From JAAUQA01 sp036351435 (GTDB lineage: Bacteria > Pseudomonadota > Gammaproteobacteria > Competibacterales > Competibacteraceae), in assembly GCA_036351435.1 (NCBI GenBank), contig JAZBPA010000008.1, forward strand, positions 1-34,024: 34,024 nt of DNA, read 5' to 3'. The notes under the pieces were generated by a model, which saw only the letters and a program-made list of their open reading frames with translations, ran no database searches and was not told where the DNA came from. Positions 24,077 through 32,327 of the stretch are shown piece after piece; the stretch's first letter is position 1, and the number at the start of each line of letters is the position of its first letter. Both the position numbers and the translations under genes were made by a program.

Positions 24077-25798
24077 TTATACCCGACCTTTGATATAACC
24101 GAGGCTTTCCAACTTCAGAATGATGCGATGGGCACTTTCATCCGGGGTAAACTCAGTGGTATCGGCGCGCACTTCCGGATTCTCCGGCGCTTCATAGGGG
24201 TCGCTGATCCCGGTAAATTCCTGAATAAGCCCAGCCCGTGCTTTAGCGTACAATCCTTTGCGATCACGTGCCTCACAAATTTCCAGTGAGGTAGCCACAT
24301 GCACTTCAATGAATCCGCCTAGCGGTGCAATCATATCACGCACTTCACGCCGGGTTGCCGCATACGGCGCGATAGGCGCACAGATGGCAATACCGCCGTT
24401 TTTGGTGATTTCACTAGCCACGAAACCGATACGCAAAATATTGATATTGCGATGCTCTTTCGAAAAACCCAGTTCACTCGACAAGTGTTTGCGGACGATG
24501 TCGCCATCCAACAAAGTGACTGAACGACCGCCGATTTCCATCAGCTTGACCACCAAGGCATTAGCAATCGTCGATTTACCGGCACCGGATAAGCCGGTAA
24601 AAAATACCGTGAAGCCTTGTCGATGGCGGGGCGGATGGGTTCTTCGCAATTCCTCGGAAACTTCCGGGTAGGAAAACCAACTCGGAATGTCTAAACCTTC
24701 CTGCAGACGCCGTCGAAATTCAGTGCCAGAGATGGATAATACGGTTTCCTCGGCGTGGACCTCGTTGGCCGGAATGTACTCGGCCCGCTCGCGCACATAG
24801 ACCATTTCTTGGAAGGGCACCATGGCAATACCCAACTCCTCTTGATGGCGACCGACCAGTTCTTGCGCTTCATATGGTCCGTAAAAATCCTGCCCTTGGC
24901 TATCCTTGCCGGGTCCAGCGTGGTCGCGCCCGACAATGAAGTGTGTGCAACCGTGGTTTTTGCGAATAATCGCATGCCAAAGCGCTTCACGAGGTCCGGC
25001 CATGCGCATGGCTAGGTGCAATAAACTCAAGGTCGTAGTCTGTTCAGGAAACCGTTTGAGCAGATGCTCGTAACAACGAACCCGAGAAAAATGATCAATG
25101 TCACCCGGCTTAGTCAGACCGACGACCGGGTGGATCAACAAATTGGCTTCGGCTAATTGCGCAGCGCGAAAAGTGAGCTCTTGATGGGCGCGGTGCATGG
25201 GATTGCGTGTTTGAAACGCCACCACGCGACGCCACCCGAATTTTGCAAATTGATCGCGCAGCTCCCGAGGAGAGTGGCGCAAGTGTTTGAAATCGTAGTG
25301 TAGTGGGGACTCAAGCCCATGCAGACGACCACCCAGATAAACCGGATGTGCTTTGCGAAATAAATAATCTACCCCCGGATGGGTGGGATCGGCGCTACCG
25401 AATACCGCCAGTGCCTCACGGTGTTTGTCAGGTCGCCACACATCGGTGACTTCCAATATGGCCAGCAACACCCCCTCCGGATCGAACAATGCTACCCGAC
25501 TTGCTACGCCAACTTTCTCGGCAAAAGATTCGGTCACATCCAGAGTAATGGGCATCGGCCATAATGTACCGTCGGTCAGGCGCATCTTTTCAAGAACCGA
25601 CTCATAATCAGCACAGCTTAAGAATCCCTCTAACGGAGAAAACGCACCGTTCAACAACAGTTCAACGTCACACAATTGGCGGTGAGTCAAATCCCAGGCC
25701 GGATATTCACGTGCCTGATGTTGTTCATGTTCGACGTCGGCGTGAGAAAGGTAGAGTTCTTTGAGAACACCACCATGTGGTTGAATCAATTGGGTCAT
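24077..25798 (-). CDS. sat-cysC: Bifunctional sulfate adenylyltransferase / APS kinase
   Basis: A 573-residue fusion that activates sulfate to APS and phosphorylates it to PAPS. Residues 1-385 form ATP sulfurylase of the homo-oligomeric type, with QTRNPMHRAH (196-205, catalytic Q-x-R-N-P-x-H-x-x-H) and GRDHAGPG (290-297). Residues 393-573 form APS kinase with P-loop GLSGAGKST (402-410), the DGD motif at LLDGDIVRKHL and a lid region near IAPYAATRREVRD. This differs from the CysDN enzyme of E. coli. The P-loop is intact, so the kinase should be active, unlike the C-terminal domain of some fungal sulfurylases. Together with CysZ it gives a route from sulfate to PAPS. Confidence 0.95.
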   Translation of the reverse strand: MTQLIQPHGGVLKELYLSHADVEHEQHQAREYPAWDLTHRQLCDVELLLNGAFSPLEGFLSCADYESVLEKMRLTDGTLWPMPITLDVTESFAEKVGVASRVALFDPEGVLLAILEVTDVWRPDKHREALAVFGSADPTHPGVDYLFRKAHPVYLGGRLHGLESPLHYDFKHLRHSPRELRDQFAKFGWRRVVAFQTRNPMHRAHQELTFRAAQLAEANLLIHPVVGLTKPGDIDHFSRVRCYEHLLKRFPEQTTTLSLLHLAMRMAGPREALWHAIIRKNHGCTHFIVGRDHAGPGKDSQGQDFYGPYEAQELVGRHQEELGIAMVPFQEMVYVRERAEYIPANEVHAEETVLSISGTEFRRRLQEGLDIPSWFSYPEVSEELRRTHPPRHRQGFTVFFTGLSGAGKSTIANALVVKLMEIGGRSVTLLDGDIVRKHLSSELGFSKEHRNINILRIGFVASEITKNGGIAICAPIAPYAATRREVRDMIAPLGGFIEVHVATSLEICEARDRKGLYAKARAGLIQEFTGISDPYEAPENPEVRADTTEFTPDESAHRIILKLESLGYIKGRV

Positions 25799-26061
25799 GC
25801 TGTACTCGCTGTCCTGAGGCTTAATGTCAAGAAAAAAAGATGGTTAATGAGTGTCAGTTGGCTCGGCAAATCCCACGGCTTAACCGCAATGACACCACAT
25901 TGGCACAATAAATTTATTGGAATAGTAGTTGATTATTCAAATAACCTTTAGGCATGTCGATATACAAAAGCCCAGCAGGATGAACGTTTAACTACCGTTT
26001 GGATACATCGTGCCGTACTGGAAATCGCATAACATGTACAGTCAGCGACCGGGGTTACTTG

Positions 26062-27411
26062 TCACTCCTGCATGAGCAAGGTCCGCAATTGCTCTGTGCA
26101 TCGGCTGAGCAATTCCTCGTCTCCACGCGTCTCCACGTTGAGGCGCAGCAACGGTTCGGTATTGGAACCACGCAGATTGAAGCGCCATTGCGGGAACTCG
26201 ACACTCACGCCATCGGTATAATCCAGCTTGGGTTGCAGAGGTGTGTAAGTCTCCAACACTGATTGAATCGTGGCAGCAACGTCGGCGACGCGAAAATTAA
26301 TCTCGCCGCTGCAAGGGAATGCCTGCATAGCCTCGTCCACCAGTGTGGATAATCGAGCACCGCGACATAAACGTTCGCTCACTAGCAGCCAGGGAATCAT
26401 GCCACTGTCACAGTATGCGAAAGTCCGGAAATAATGATGCGCGCTCATTTCACCGCCGTAGACCGCATCTTCCGCGCGCATGCGCTCTTTGATAAAAGCA
26501 TGGCCGGTTTTACTTTGCACGGCAGTCCCTCCTGCCGCAAGAACTCGCTCCACGGTATTCCAAGTCAAACGGGGATCATGAATAACACAGTCGCCCGGTT
26601 GTCGCTGCAGGAAAATCTCCGCCAATAGGCCCACTAAATAGTAGCCTTCGATGAATCGACCCTGCTCATCGAAAAAAAAGCATCGATCAAAATCGCCGTC
26701 CCAAGCCAAACCCAGATCGGCGCCGTGGTCCAGTACCGCTTGGCGGGTTACCTCTCGACATTCGGGTAACAAAGGATTAGGTATGCCATTAGGAAAATGC
26801 CCGTCGGGCATATGCTGGATCTTGATAAACCGGAAGGGGAGGTGCGACTCCAGTTGATCAATCACCAATCCTGCCCCACCGTTACCGGCGTTGACTACCA
26901 CGGTAAGCGGTTGGAGCACATCGTGGTCAACATAACCGAGTAGATGTTGGATGTAAGCCGATTTATCCTCTTGTACCAACCGCTTTCCCTGGCGCTGCAC
27001 AGCAGCAAACACGTTGTGTTCAGCTAATTCCCGGATACGATTTAGCCCGCTGTCCCCGCTGATCGGACGGGATTGCTCACGCACCAATTTCATGCCATTG
27101 AAATCACTGGGGTTGTGGCTGGCAGTAACCATGATGCCACCGTCAGTTTGCTGTGCAAAAGTAGCGAAATAGACTTCTTCGGTACCACATAAACCGATAT
27201 CCACCACATCCACGCCACTGTCCATCAGCCCTTGCATCAAGCCCTTGCATAGCTCTGGGCTGCTGAGCCTTACATCGTGGCCGACGATTACCCGGCGGGG
27301 TTGCAAGAACGTCGCATAGGCACGACCAATTCGATAAGCGATCTCTGGGTTGAGTTGCTCCGGGATTCGGCCACGGATATCGTAAGCTTTGAAACAGGTT
27401 AAGGAAGACAT
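26062..27411 (-). CDS. manB: Phosphomannomutase / phosphoglucomutase
   Basis: A 449-residue alpha-D-phosphohexomutase converting mannose-6-phosphate to mannose-1-phosphate for GDP-mannose. The phosphoserine site is TASHNP (S98), the metal loop DGDFDR (238-243) and the phosphate-binding loop near the end RGSNTEPLLR. The opening FKAYDIRGRIPEQLN is typical of the CpsG/ManB branch; Pseudomonas AlgC is a close relative. It lies 24 bases downstream of manC in the same direction, forming a two-gene GDP-mannose operon. No glycosyltransferase genes flank it, so the end product (exopolysaccharide, O-antigen) is unknown. Confidence 0.94.
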   Translation of the reverse strand: MSSLTCFKAYDIRGRIPEQLNPEIAYRIGRAYATFLQPRRVIVGHDVRLSSPELCKGLMQGLMDSGVDVVDIGLCGTEEVYFATFAQQTDGGIMVTASHNPSDFNGMKLVREQSRPISGDSGLNRIRELAEHNVFAAVQRQGKRLVQEDKSAYIQHLLGYVDHDVLQPLTVVVNAGNGGAGLVIDQLESHLPFRFIKIQHMPDGHFPNGIPNPLLPECREVTRQAVLDHGADLGLAWDGDFDRCFFFDEQGRFIEGYYLVGLLAEIFLQRQPGDCVIHDPRLTWNTVERVLAAGGTAVQSKTGHAFIKERMRAEDAVYGGEMSAHHYFRTFAYCDSGMIPWLLVSERLCRGARLSTLVDEAMQAFPCSGEINFRVADVAATIQSVLETYTPLQPKLDYTDGVSVEFPQWRFNLRGSNTEPLLRLNVETRGDEELLSRCTEQLRTLLMQE

Positions 27412-27435
27412 CAGTACCCTCTGAAAGGCTCACTT

Positions 27436-28851
27436 TTAAGATGAAGATTGGCGACCGTAGACGTCATCAAAACGCAGGATATCATCTTCTTCCAGATAAC
27501 TGCCGGACTGTACTTCAATGAGCTCTAGCGGAATTTTGCCGGGATTTGCCAAGCGATGCCGAGTACCTAGCGGAATATAAGTCGATTGATTCTCGGATAA
27601 CAGAAACTCCTCGTCGCCGCGCGTTACCAGAGCTGTACCGCTGACTATCGTCCAATGCTCTGCTCGGTGATGATGCATTTGTAAGGATAGCTGGGCGCCC
27701 GGATTAACAGTAATGTGCTTGACTTGAAAACGCGTTGCTTCATCAATGGACTCATAACTTCCCCAAGGTCGATAAACCTTACGGTGCGAATGGCATTCTC
27801 GGCGTTGCTCAGTCTGCAATCGATCGACAATCCGCTTGATATCCTGCCCATGAGCTTTGTGTGCAACCAGCACCGCATCGCCGGTTTCGACGATGATCAA
27901 GTTATCGACCCCCACAGTGGCAATCAAGCGATCTTGCGCGTGAATATAAGAATTCTGGGTAGCCTCGGCGATAACATCCCCTTTGCACACATTGCCATTC
28001 TGATCTTGGCCCCCCACCGCCCACAATGCAGACCAGGAACCAATATCGCTCCACCCTACATCCAAAGGTTTGACTACGGCGTTAGTGGTCTTTTCCATAA
28101 TAGCGTAGTCGATCGAGTCGCTGGGACAGGCGGCAAAGGCTGTAGCATCTATACGGAGAAAATCCAAATCCTGGTGTTTGGCGGCGTAAGCTTTACGACA
28201 AGCCGCTAGAATTTCAGGGGTAAAGCGCTCCAGTTCCGTTAAAAATTGCGCTGCCTGACACAAAAACATGCCACTGTTCCAATAATAATTCCCAGATTGA
28301 CTATACTGTTGGGCTGTGACGAGATTTGGTTTCTCGACGAAGCACTCCACGCCATAGGCGTCACCCTGTGGCTGGCCGGCTTTAATGTATCCATAGCCAG
28401 TTTCTGGAGCGTTCGGCACGATACCGAATGTAATGAGTTGCCCCGCCTCAGCTTGTGGGACAACCTCCGCTACCGCCTGACGGAAGCCGCTTTCGTCAGT
28501 CATGATGTGATCAGCTGGCAAAATCAGCAAAACGGGATCAGAGTGCTTCTCTAAACAATGCAAAGCAGCGATAGTGACGGCCGGAGCGGTGTTACGACCC
28601 TCAGGTTCAAGGAGAATGGCCGATGGTGAGATACCCACGTCAAGCAATTGTTGGGCCACCAAAAAACGGTGTTCTTCATTACACACCACCACAGGCGCAG
28701 CTATATCGGCCATCCACTGCACGCGCAGCGCAGTGTTCTGCAGTAAACTACGCACATTCGCCAGGGGCAAAAACTGTTTGGGGTGGATTTTGCGGGACAA
28801 GGGCCATAAACGGCTTCCGGTACCACCGGATAAAATCACTGGAATGATCAT
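27436..28851 (-). CDS. manC: Mannose-1-phosphate guanylyltransferase / mannose-6-phosphate isomerase
   Basis: A 471-residue bifunctional type II enzyme. The N-terminal nucleotidyltransferase has the signature GGTGSRLWPLSR followed by HPKQF, with ILPADH and CFVEKP further on. The C-terminal cupin domain (about residues 350-465) provides isomerase activity, with the metal site region LQMHHHRAEHW. The enzyme supplies GDP-mannose and works with the downstream ManB. The start ATG 28851 adjoins a 10-bp palindrome TGATGCATCA and has only a weak ribosome site. The gene is divergent from the TetR gene, with 172 bases between them. Confidence 0.95.
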   Translation of the reverse strand: MIIPVILSGGTGSRLWPLSRKIHPKQFLPLANVRSLLQNTALRVQWMADIAAPVVVCNEEHRFLVAQQLLDVGISPSAILLEPEGRNTAPAVTIAALHCLEKHSDPVLLILPADHIMTDESGFRQAVAEVVPQAEAGQLITFGIVPNAPETGYGYIKAGQPQGDAYGVECFVEKPNLVTAQQYSQSGNYYWNSGMFLCQAAQFLTELERFTPEILAACRKAYAAKHQDLDFLRIDATAFAACPSDSIDYAIMEKTTNAVVKPLDVGWSDIGSWSALWAVGGQDQNGNVCKGDVIAEATQNSYIHAQDRLIATVGVDNLIIVETGDAVLVAHKAHGQDIKRIVDRLQTEQRRECHSHRKVYRPWGSYESIDEATRFQVKHITVNPGAQLSLQMHHHRAEHWTIVSGTALVTRGDEEFLLSENQSTYIPLGTRHRLANPGKIPLELIEVQSGSYLEEDDILRFDDVYGRQSSS

Positions 28852-29023
28852 GATGCATCAGAGCGAAACATGGTTTATAAAATCCTTAACTTGCTGAAGT
28901 ATTGAATATTGAGCGAATATAAACCGAATGATACCCGCTGTAATCCGCTATTACGAATGATGATTTCTGCACCCATTAAGTGATCCTTGAGATACCAGAA
29001 ACAACGTCATTCAGAGCAAAATT

Positions 29024-29647
29024 ATGAAAACGCGCGAGCGAATCCTGCAGACCAGTTTAAGGTTGTTTAATGAGAATGGAGAACCCACTGTAACTACTAA
29101 CCACATTGCAGATGAAATGGACATTAGCCCAGGCAATCTTTATTACCATTTTCGCAACAAAGACGATATCATTTACTTCTTGTTTATACAATTTGAGCAG
29201 GAAATCTCTGATGTATTAGAAGCTCCGCAAAGCCGGGCTTTGAATATGGAAGATATGTGGCTTTATCTACATTTGGTTTTTGAAAGTATCTGGCGGTATC
29301 GTTTTCTTTATCGTGATCTAGACAATATTTTAACGCGAAACAGAAAGATACGCTTGCGCTTCAGGCGCATTTTAGACAGGAAAGTTCGAACTGCGATTAC
29401 GATATGTAAAGGATTAGTGGATGCCGGTATCATGGACGCCACGCTGGAAGAAATCGATGCGCTTTCCAATAATATTGCCGTAGTCGCTACTTATTGGCTT
29501 AATTTTCAGCGGGTTCGCATTGACAACCGGAACAATGACGGGGACATCGGGCAGGGTGTTTACCAAGTAATAACCTTAGTTTCTCCCTTCTTAGTCGAGG
29601 AGATGCGCGATTTACTCAACAAGCTTAGCCACGATTACCTGGATTGA
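29024..29647 (+). CDS. TetR-family regulator, PhaD-like
   Basis: A 207-residue transcription regulator. Its N-terminal helix-turn-helix (MKTRERILQTSLRLFNENGE, then HIADEMDISPGNLYYHFRNK) closely recalls PhaD of Pseudomonas, an activator of PHA genes. The C-terminal domain (about 60-200) is of the bacterial TetR type with many aromatic residues, which would bind a hydrophobic ligand such as an acyl-CoA. The coding sequence is visibly more A+T-rich than the genes to its left. It faces the phasin-patatin-phasin genes, which are its likely targets by neighbourhood, although no operator was identified. Confidence 0.87.
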   Translation: MKTRERILQTSLRLFNENGEPTVTTNHIADEMDISPGNLYYHFRNKDDIIYFLFIQFEQEISDVLEAPQSRALNMEDMWLYLHLVFESIWRYRFLYRDLDNILTRNRKIRLRFRRILDRKVRTAITICKGLVDAGIMDATLEEIDALSNNIAVVATYWLNFQRVRIDNRNNDGDIGQGVYQVITLVSPFLVEEMRDLLNKLSHDYLD

Positions 29648-29655
29648 ATGTCATC

Positions 29656-29696
29656 CCCTCCCAGCCGATTCATGCCATGCATACATACTGGGAGGG
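29656..29696. terminator. Hairpin between convergent tetR and phasin genes
   Basis: CCCTCCCAG (29656-29664) pairs perfectly with CTGGGAGGG (29688-29696) across a 23-base loop, in the 77-base gap between two convergent genes. Neither side has a good T tract, so it is a weak candidate for a shared bidirectional terminator. Confidence 0.45.
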
Positions 29697-29724
29697 ACAG
29701 TTGATCGTCTAACGCAACCGCAGT

Positions 29725-30114
29725 TTACTTGTTCAGTGATTTGACAGTGGCATTCAGTTCTTCAACTCGCTTGGCTAAATCCTGCACATCGTCGTTGGTC
29801 GGAACACCGAGTCGATTTAAGACGCGGGCAACTCGATCTTCGAAGACTTGTTCCAAACCATCCCAAGTGTCGGTTGCTTTACCCCTAACTTGTTCGACCT
29901 TGCCTTTGACTTCTTCCATTTTGTCCTCAGCCACCTTGCGAGTATGCGCCTCAACCTTTTCGCCTTCTAGCACGAGGGCCTCGAACACCCTCCCCCCTTC
30001 TTCTTCAGCTTTTGCGAAAGCGCCCAACCCAGCAAGCCAAATTTGACGTGCCATGTCAACCATATTAAAGGTTTGTTTCTCGCTTGCTTTATCTTTCGAC
30101 TTCTTCTGAGTCAT
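29725..30114 (-). CDS. Phasin family protein (PhaF/PhaI type), first copy
   Basis: A 129-residue granule-associated protein of the PHA phasin type. It has the family block IWLAGLGAFAKAEEEGGRVF, then EGEKVEAHTRKVAED, a long amphipathic charged helix, and the C-terminal part NRLGVPTNDDVQDLAKRVEEL, a likely coiled coil for oligomerisation. There is no histone-like KPAA tail as in PhaF, so it resembles PhaI. The ribosome site AAGGGGAC lies just upstream of ATG 30114. It lies 55 bases downstream of the patatin gene and is paralogous to the phasin at 31539-31931. Confidence 0.9.
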   Translation of the reverse strand: MTQKKSKDKASEKQTFNMVDMARQIWLAGLGAFAKAEEEGGRVFEALVLEGEKVEAHTRKVAEDKMEEVKGKVEQVRGKATDTWDGLEQVFEDRVARVLNRLGVPTNDDVQDLAKRVEELNATVKSLNK

Positions 30115-30169
30115 CGGTTTGTCCCCTTAAATTTCTTAACCATCTGTATCTGTATATCCCGCCGGGATT

Positions 30170-31429
30170 TTAGTTGTGCATTGAATGAACCAACTTTTGT
30201 AGTTGATTCAATGTCTGCTCAAGATCCTGTGTGAACTCATTCTTCGGTTGTTCTAGGTCTTTCTCAATTGGAATACCTTGTTCATGTAAGCCGGTGCTGA
30301 AATGTCGATTCTTGTCTTCCAGGATGTCCATACGCATAGTAATGCCATGACGCGACAAAATGGGCTCAAGATCTTCATAACGGGCTAGCAAATCATTGCG
30401 TATCGTCTGGTAGGCATGCTCACAGACCCATTGTCGATGGGAAAAACTAAATACGTTAGCAAAGAACATCTTTTCATCGTCACGATCAGGCTCGAACAAA
30501 ATAACGTCGGCATTCTCATATTGGGAATCATAAGCCGCCATGCTCACTTCCAAGCGTGAATGAATCAGTGAACGAAAGGTTTGCGAAAGCACGACCGGTA
30601 ATCCGCCTTCCATCAATGTGTCGTGTTTTGGAATACCGGCTTGAGCTGCCAAATTAGCGTCGAAAGGTACAATCGGATTCAGACAGATGACTAGATCAGC
30701 TCCTTCATCCAAAGCCACTGAGGCATGCATGGTTTTTATCAAAGCACCATCAACGTAATAATGGCCATTGATCTCTACCGGCGGATAAAGCCCCGGTAAT
30801 GCTGTGCTGGCTTGCAATGCTTTGGAGATAGGAATGTGATCGAAACCTTCGGCGCCGAACTTGACCGATTCACCAGTATCAATTTCTACCGCAATAACAA
30901 ACAGTTTTTGCTGCAACTCACGAAAGTCATTGCTTCGCCCATCCTTGCTGTAAACCTGAGAGAAGAAACGACTGATAGGCTCATTGTCGAAGAAGCCGGT
31001 GGGCATAGCTTGACTTAGACCAGTCAACGACTCCATTAAGCCGAGATCGAAGGGATTTCGGGCAAACCGCCATAACGAGTCTAACAGGAGTTTCGGTATC
31101 GAACTGATTCTACGGAAGTACTCCCCAAAGGCAGGAGTAAGAAACATTTGGGGATTGAAAGGATGTTCGCCAGGCTCGTCCCGGATAAAAATGCGACACA
31201 TGTCCGCGGTCGTCAATTGGTTGACTAAATTAGCGGCAATAACTGATCCTGCACTGACCCCGACATAAGTATGAAGATGATTAAAATCAATCCCCTCAAG
31301 CGCTTCGTCAAGCGCCCGCAAAGCACCGATTTCATAGATAACGCCTAGGGGACCACCTCCCGCCAACGCCAATCCGATACTTGACCCCTCGGTTGGATGG
31401 TGAGGCTCGGGCTGCTGGGCTCTCAACAT
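30170..31429 (-). CDS. Patatin-like serine hydrolase
   Basis: A 419-residue patatin-family lipid acyl hydrolase. The oxyanion hole GGGPLG lies at residues 24-29, the nucleophile elbow GVSAG at 57-61 (S59) and the catalytic Asp-Gly at about 227-228 (YYVDGA). No signal peptide or membrane helix was seen, so it acts in the cytoplasm or on an inclusion surface. Residues 385-419 are highly charged, probably an amphipathic or coiled-coil helix. AAGGAG lies directly upstream of ATG 31429. It stands between two phasin genes on the same strand, pointing to granule-associated lipid or polyester as substrate. Phospholipase, triacylglycerol lipase and PHA depolymerase activities are all possible. Confidence 0.88.
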   Translation of the reverse strand: MLRAQQPEPHHPTEGSSIGLALAGGGPLGVIYEIGALRALDEALEGIDFNHLHTYVGVSAGSVIAANLVNQLTTADMCRIFIRDEPGEHPFNPQMFLTPAFGEYFRRISSIPKLLLDSLWRFARNPFDLGLMESLTGLSQAMPTGFFDNEPISRFFSQVYSKDGRSNDFRELQQKLFVIAVEIDTGESVKFGAEGFDHIPISKALQASTALPGLYPPVEINGHYYVDGALIKTMHASVALDEGADLVICLNPIVPFDANLAAQAGIPKHDTLMEGGLPVVLSQTFRSLIHSRLEVSMAAYDSQYENADVILFEPDRDDEKMFFANVFSFSHRQWVCEHAYQTIRNDLLARYEDLEPILSRHGITMRMDILEDKNRHFSTGLHEQGIPIEKDLEQPKNEFTQDLEQTLNQLQKLVHSMHN

Positions 31430-31510
31430 ATCGTCTCCTTAATAGTCGGCAGTTGGGTAAGTTTATGAATTATCTTGGCATACCCGCAAACAGGGAGCAA
31501 AGCGTTATCA

Positions 31511-31534
31511 TGCAAAAGCATGGCCGCTTTTGCA
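31511..31534. repeat. Hairpin between the phasin and patatin genes
   Basis: TGCAAAAGC (31511-31519) pairs perfectly with GCTTTTGCA (31526-31534) across a six-base loop, starting five bases after the phasin stop on the minus strand. There is no T tract in the direction of the genes, so an mRNA-stabilising or processing hairpin is more likely than a full terminator. Confidence 0.5.
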
Positions 31535-31538
31535 ATTT

Positions 31539-31931
31539 TTAATGTTTTTGCAGTGCTTTGATACTCTCGTTCAACGCTTCTACGCGACTGGACAGTTCCT
31601 CAATATCATTCGTGGTGGGCACACCAATACGATTTAGTGCGCGAGCTAACCGCTGTTCGAATACATCCTCTAACTTATCCCATGTACCAGACGCCATACT
31701 TTTAGCGTCTCCAAGCTTATCCATAATTTCTTCGATTCGGTCGCTCGCCACCTTGCGCGTGCTGCCTTCGAATTTTTCACCCTCCGTGACCAGATATTCG
31801 AACAGTTTCCCTCCCTCGGTTTCGGCTCTAGCAAAGGCCCCTAAACCAGCCAGCCAGATCTTGCGTGCGTAATCTACGGCAAAGAGGGAATGTTGTTTTT
31901 CGACTGTTTGAACCCTCAGTTTTTTGACCAT
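31539..31931 (-). CDS. Phasin family protein (PhaF/PhaI type), second copy
   Basis: A 130-residue paralogue of the phasin at 29725-30114. It shares IWLAGLGAFARAETEGGKLF, EGEKFEGSTRKVASD, a central charged helix, and NRIGVPTTNDIEELSSRVEAL in the C-terminal coiled-coil region. The two copies differ mainly in the N-terminal 20 residues and the middle helix. GGGAGT lies upstream of ATG 31931. It is the first gene of the phasin-patatin-phasin group, preceded by an AT-rich 396-base gap that must hold its promoter. Confidence 0.9.
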   Translation of the reverse strand: MVKKLRVQTVEKQHSLFAVDYARKIWLAGLGAFARAETEGGKLFEYLVTEGEKFEGSTRKVASDRIEEIMDKLGDAKSMASGTWDKLEDVFEQRLARALNRIGVPTTNDIEELSSRVEALNESIKALQKH

Positions 31932-32327
31932 ACCGTACTCCCGTTAGAAGACCTTGAATAACTCTAAATACATAAGAATTTTTTAAATAAACAACAAGTT
32001 GCCTTGCTAAAGTTTTGTGGTTAGAACTTCATCCAACATCAAAGGGCTTTAAGCACTATAGCATACGATAGCAGCTTCAATTAGTATAAACACACTAACC
32101 AACAACCCATACAGCGCATCACGAGCAATCAATTATTATAAATATCTCTTGTGGTTACAGTAAAACCGCATGTATTCACAGTCTATTAGATTGCGAGAAA
32201 CTGGTTGCTTGAGGATTAAAACCGGCCAAGCGCTCCACTAGATTATGTAAACCATTTCTCTCAACAAGTATAGTTTACTCGCATCCCACTCGCCTTATTC
32301 CACTAAACTGCTATTGCAAGCAGACGC
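31932..32327. other. AT-rich intergenic region, no gene recognised
   Basis: A 396-base gap between the WS/DGAT stop and the phasin start, clearly richer in A+T than the flanking genes. It should contain the promoter of the phasin-patatin group. No convincing ORF, RNA gene, long inverted repeat or clean sigma70 pair was found. Its size suggests regulatory sites, for example for the PhaD-like TetR protein. Confidence 0.5.

Noticed and set aside
27715..28209. 164-codon plus-strand open frame
   Set aside because: Antisense to the well-supported manC gene.
28851..28860. 10-bp palindrome TGATGCATCA at the manC start
   Set aside because: Too short to call an operator without conservation data.
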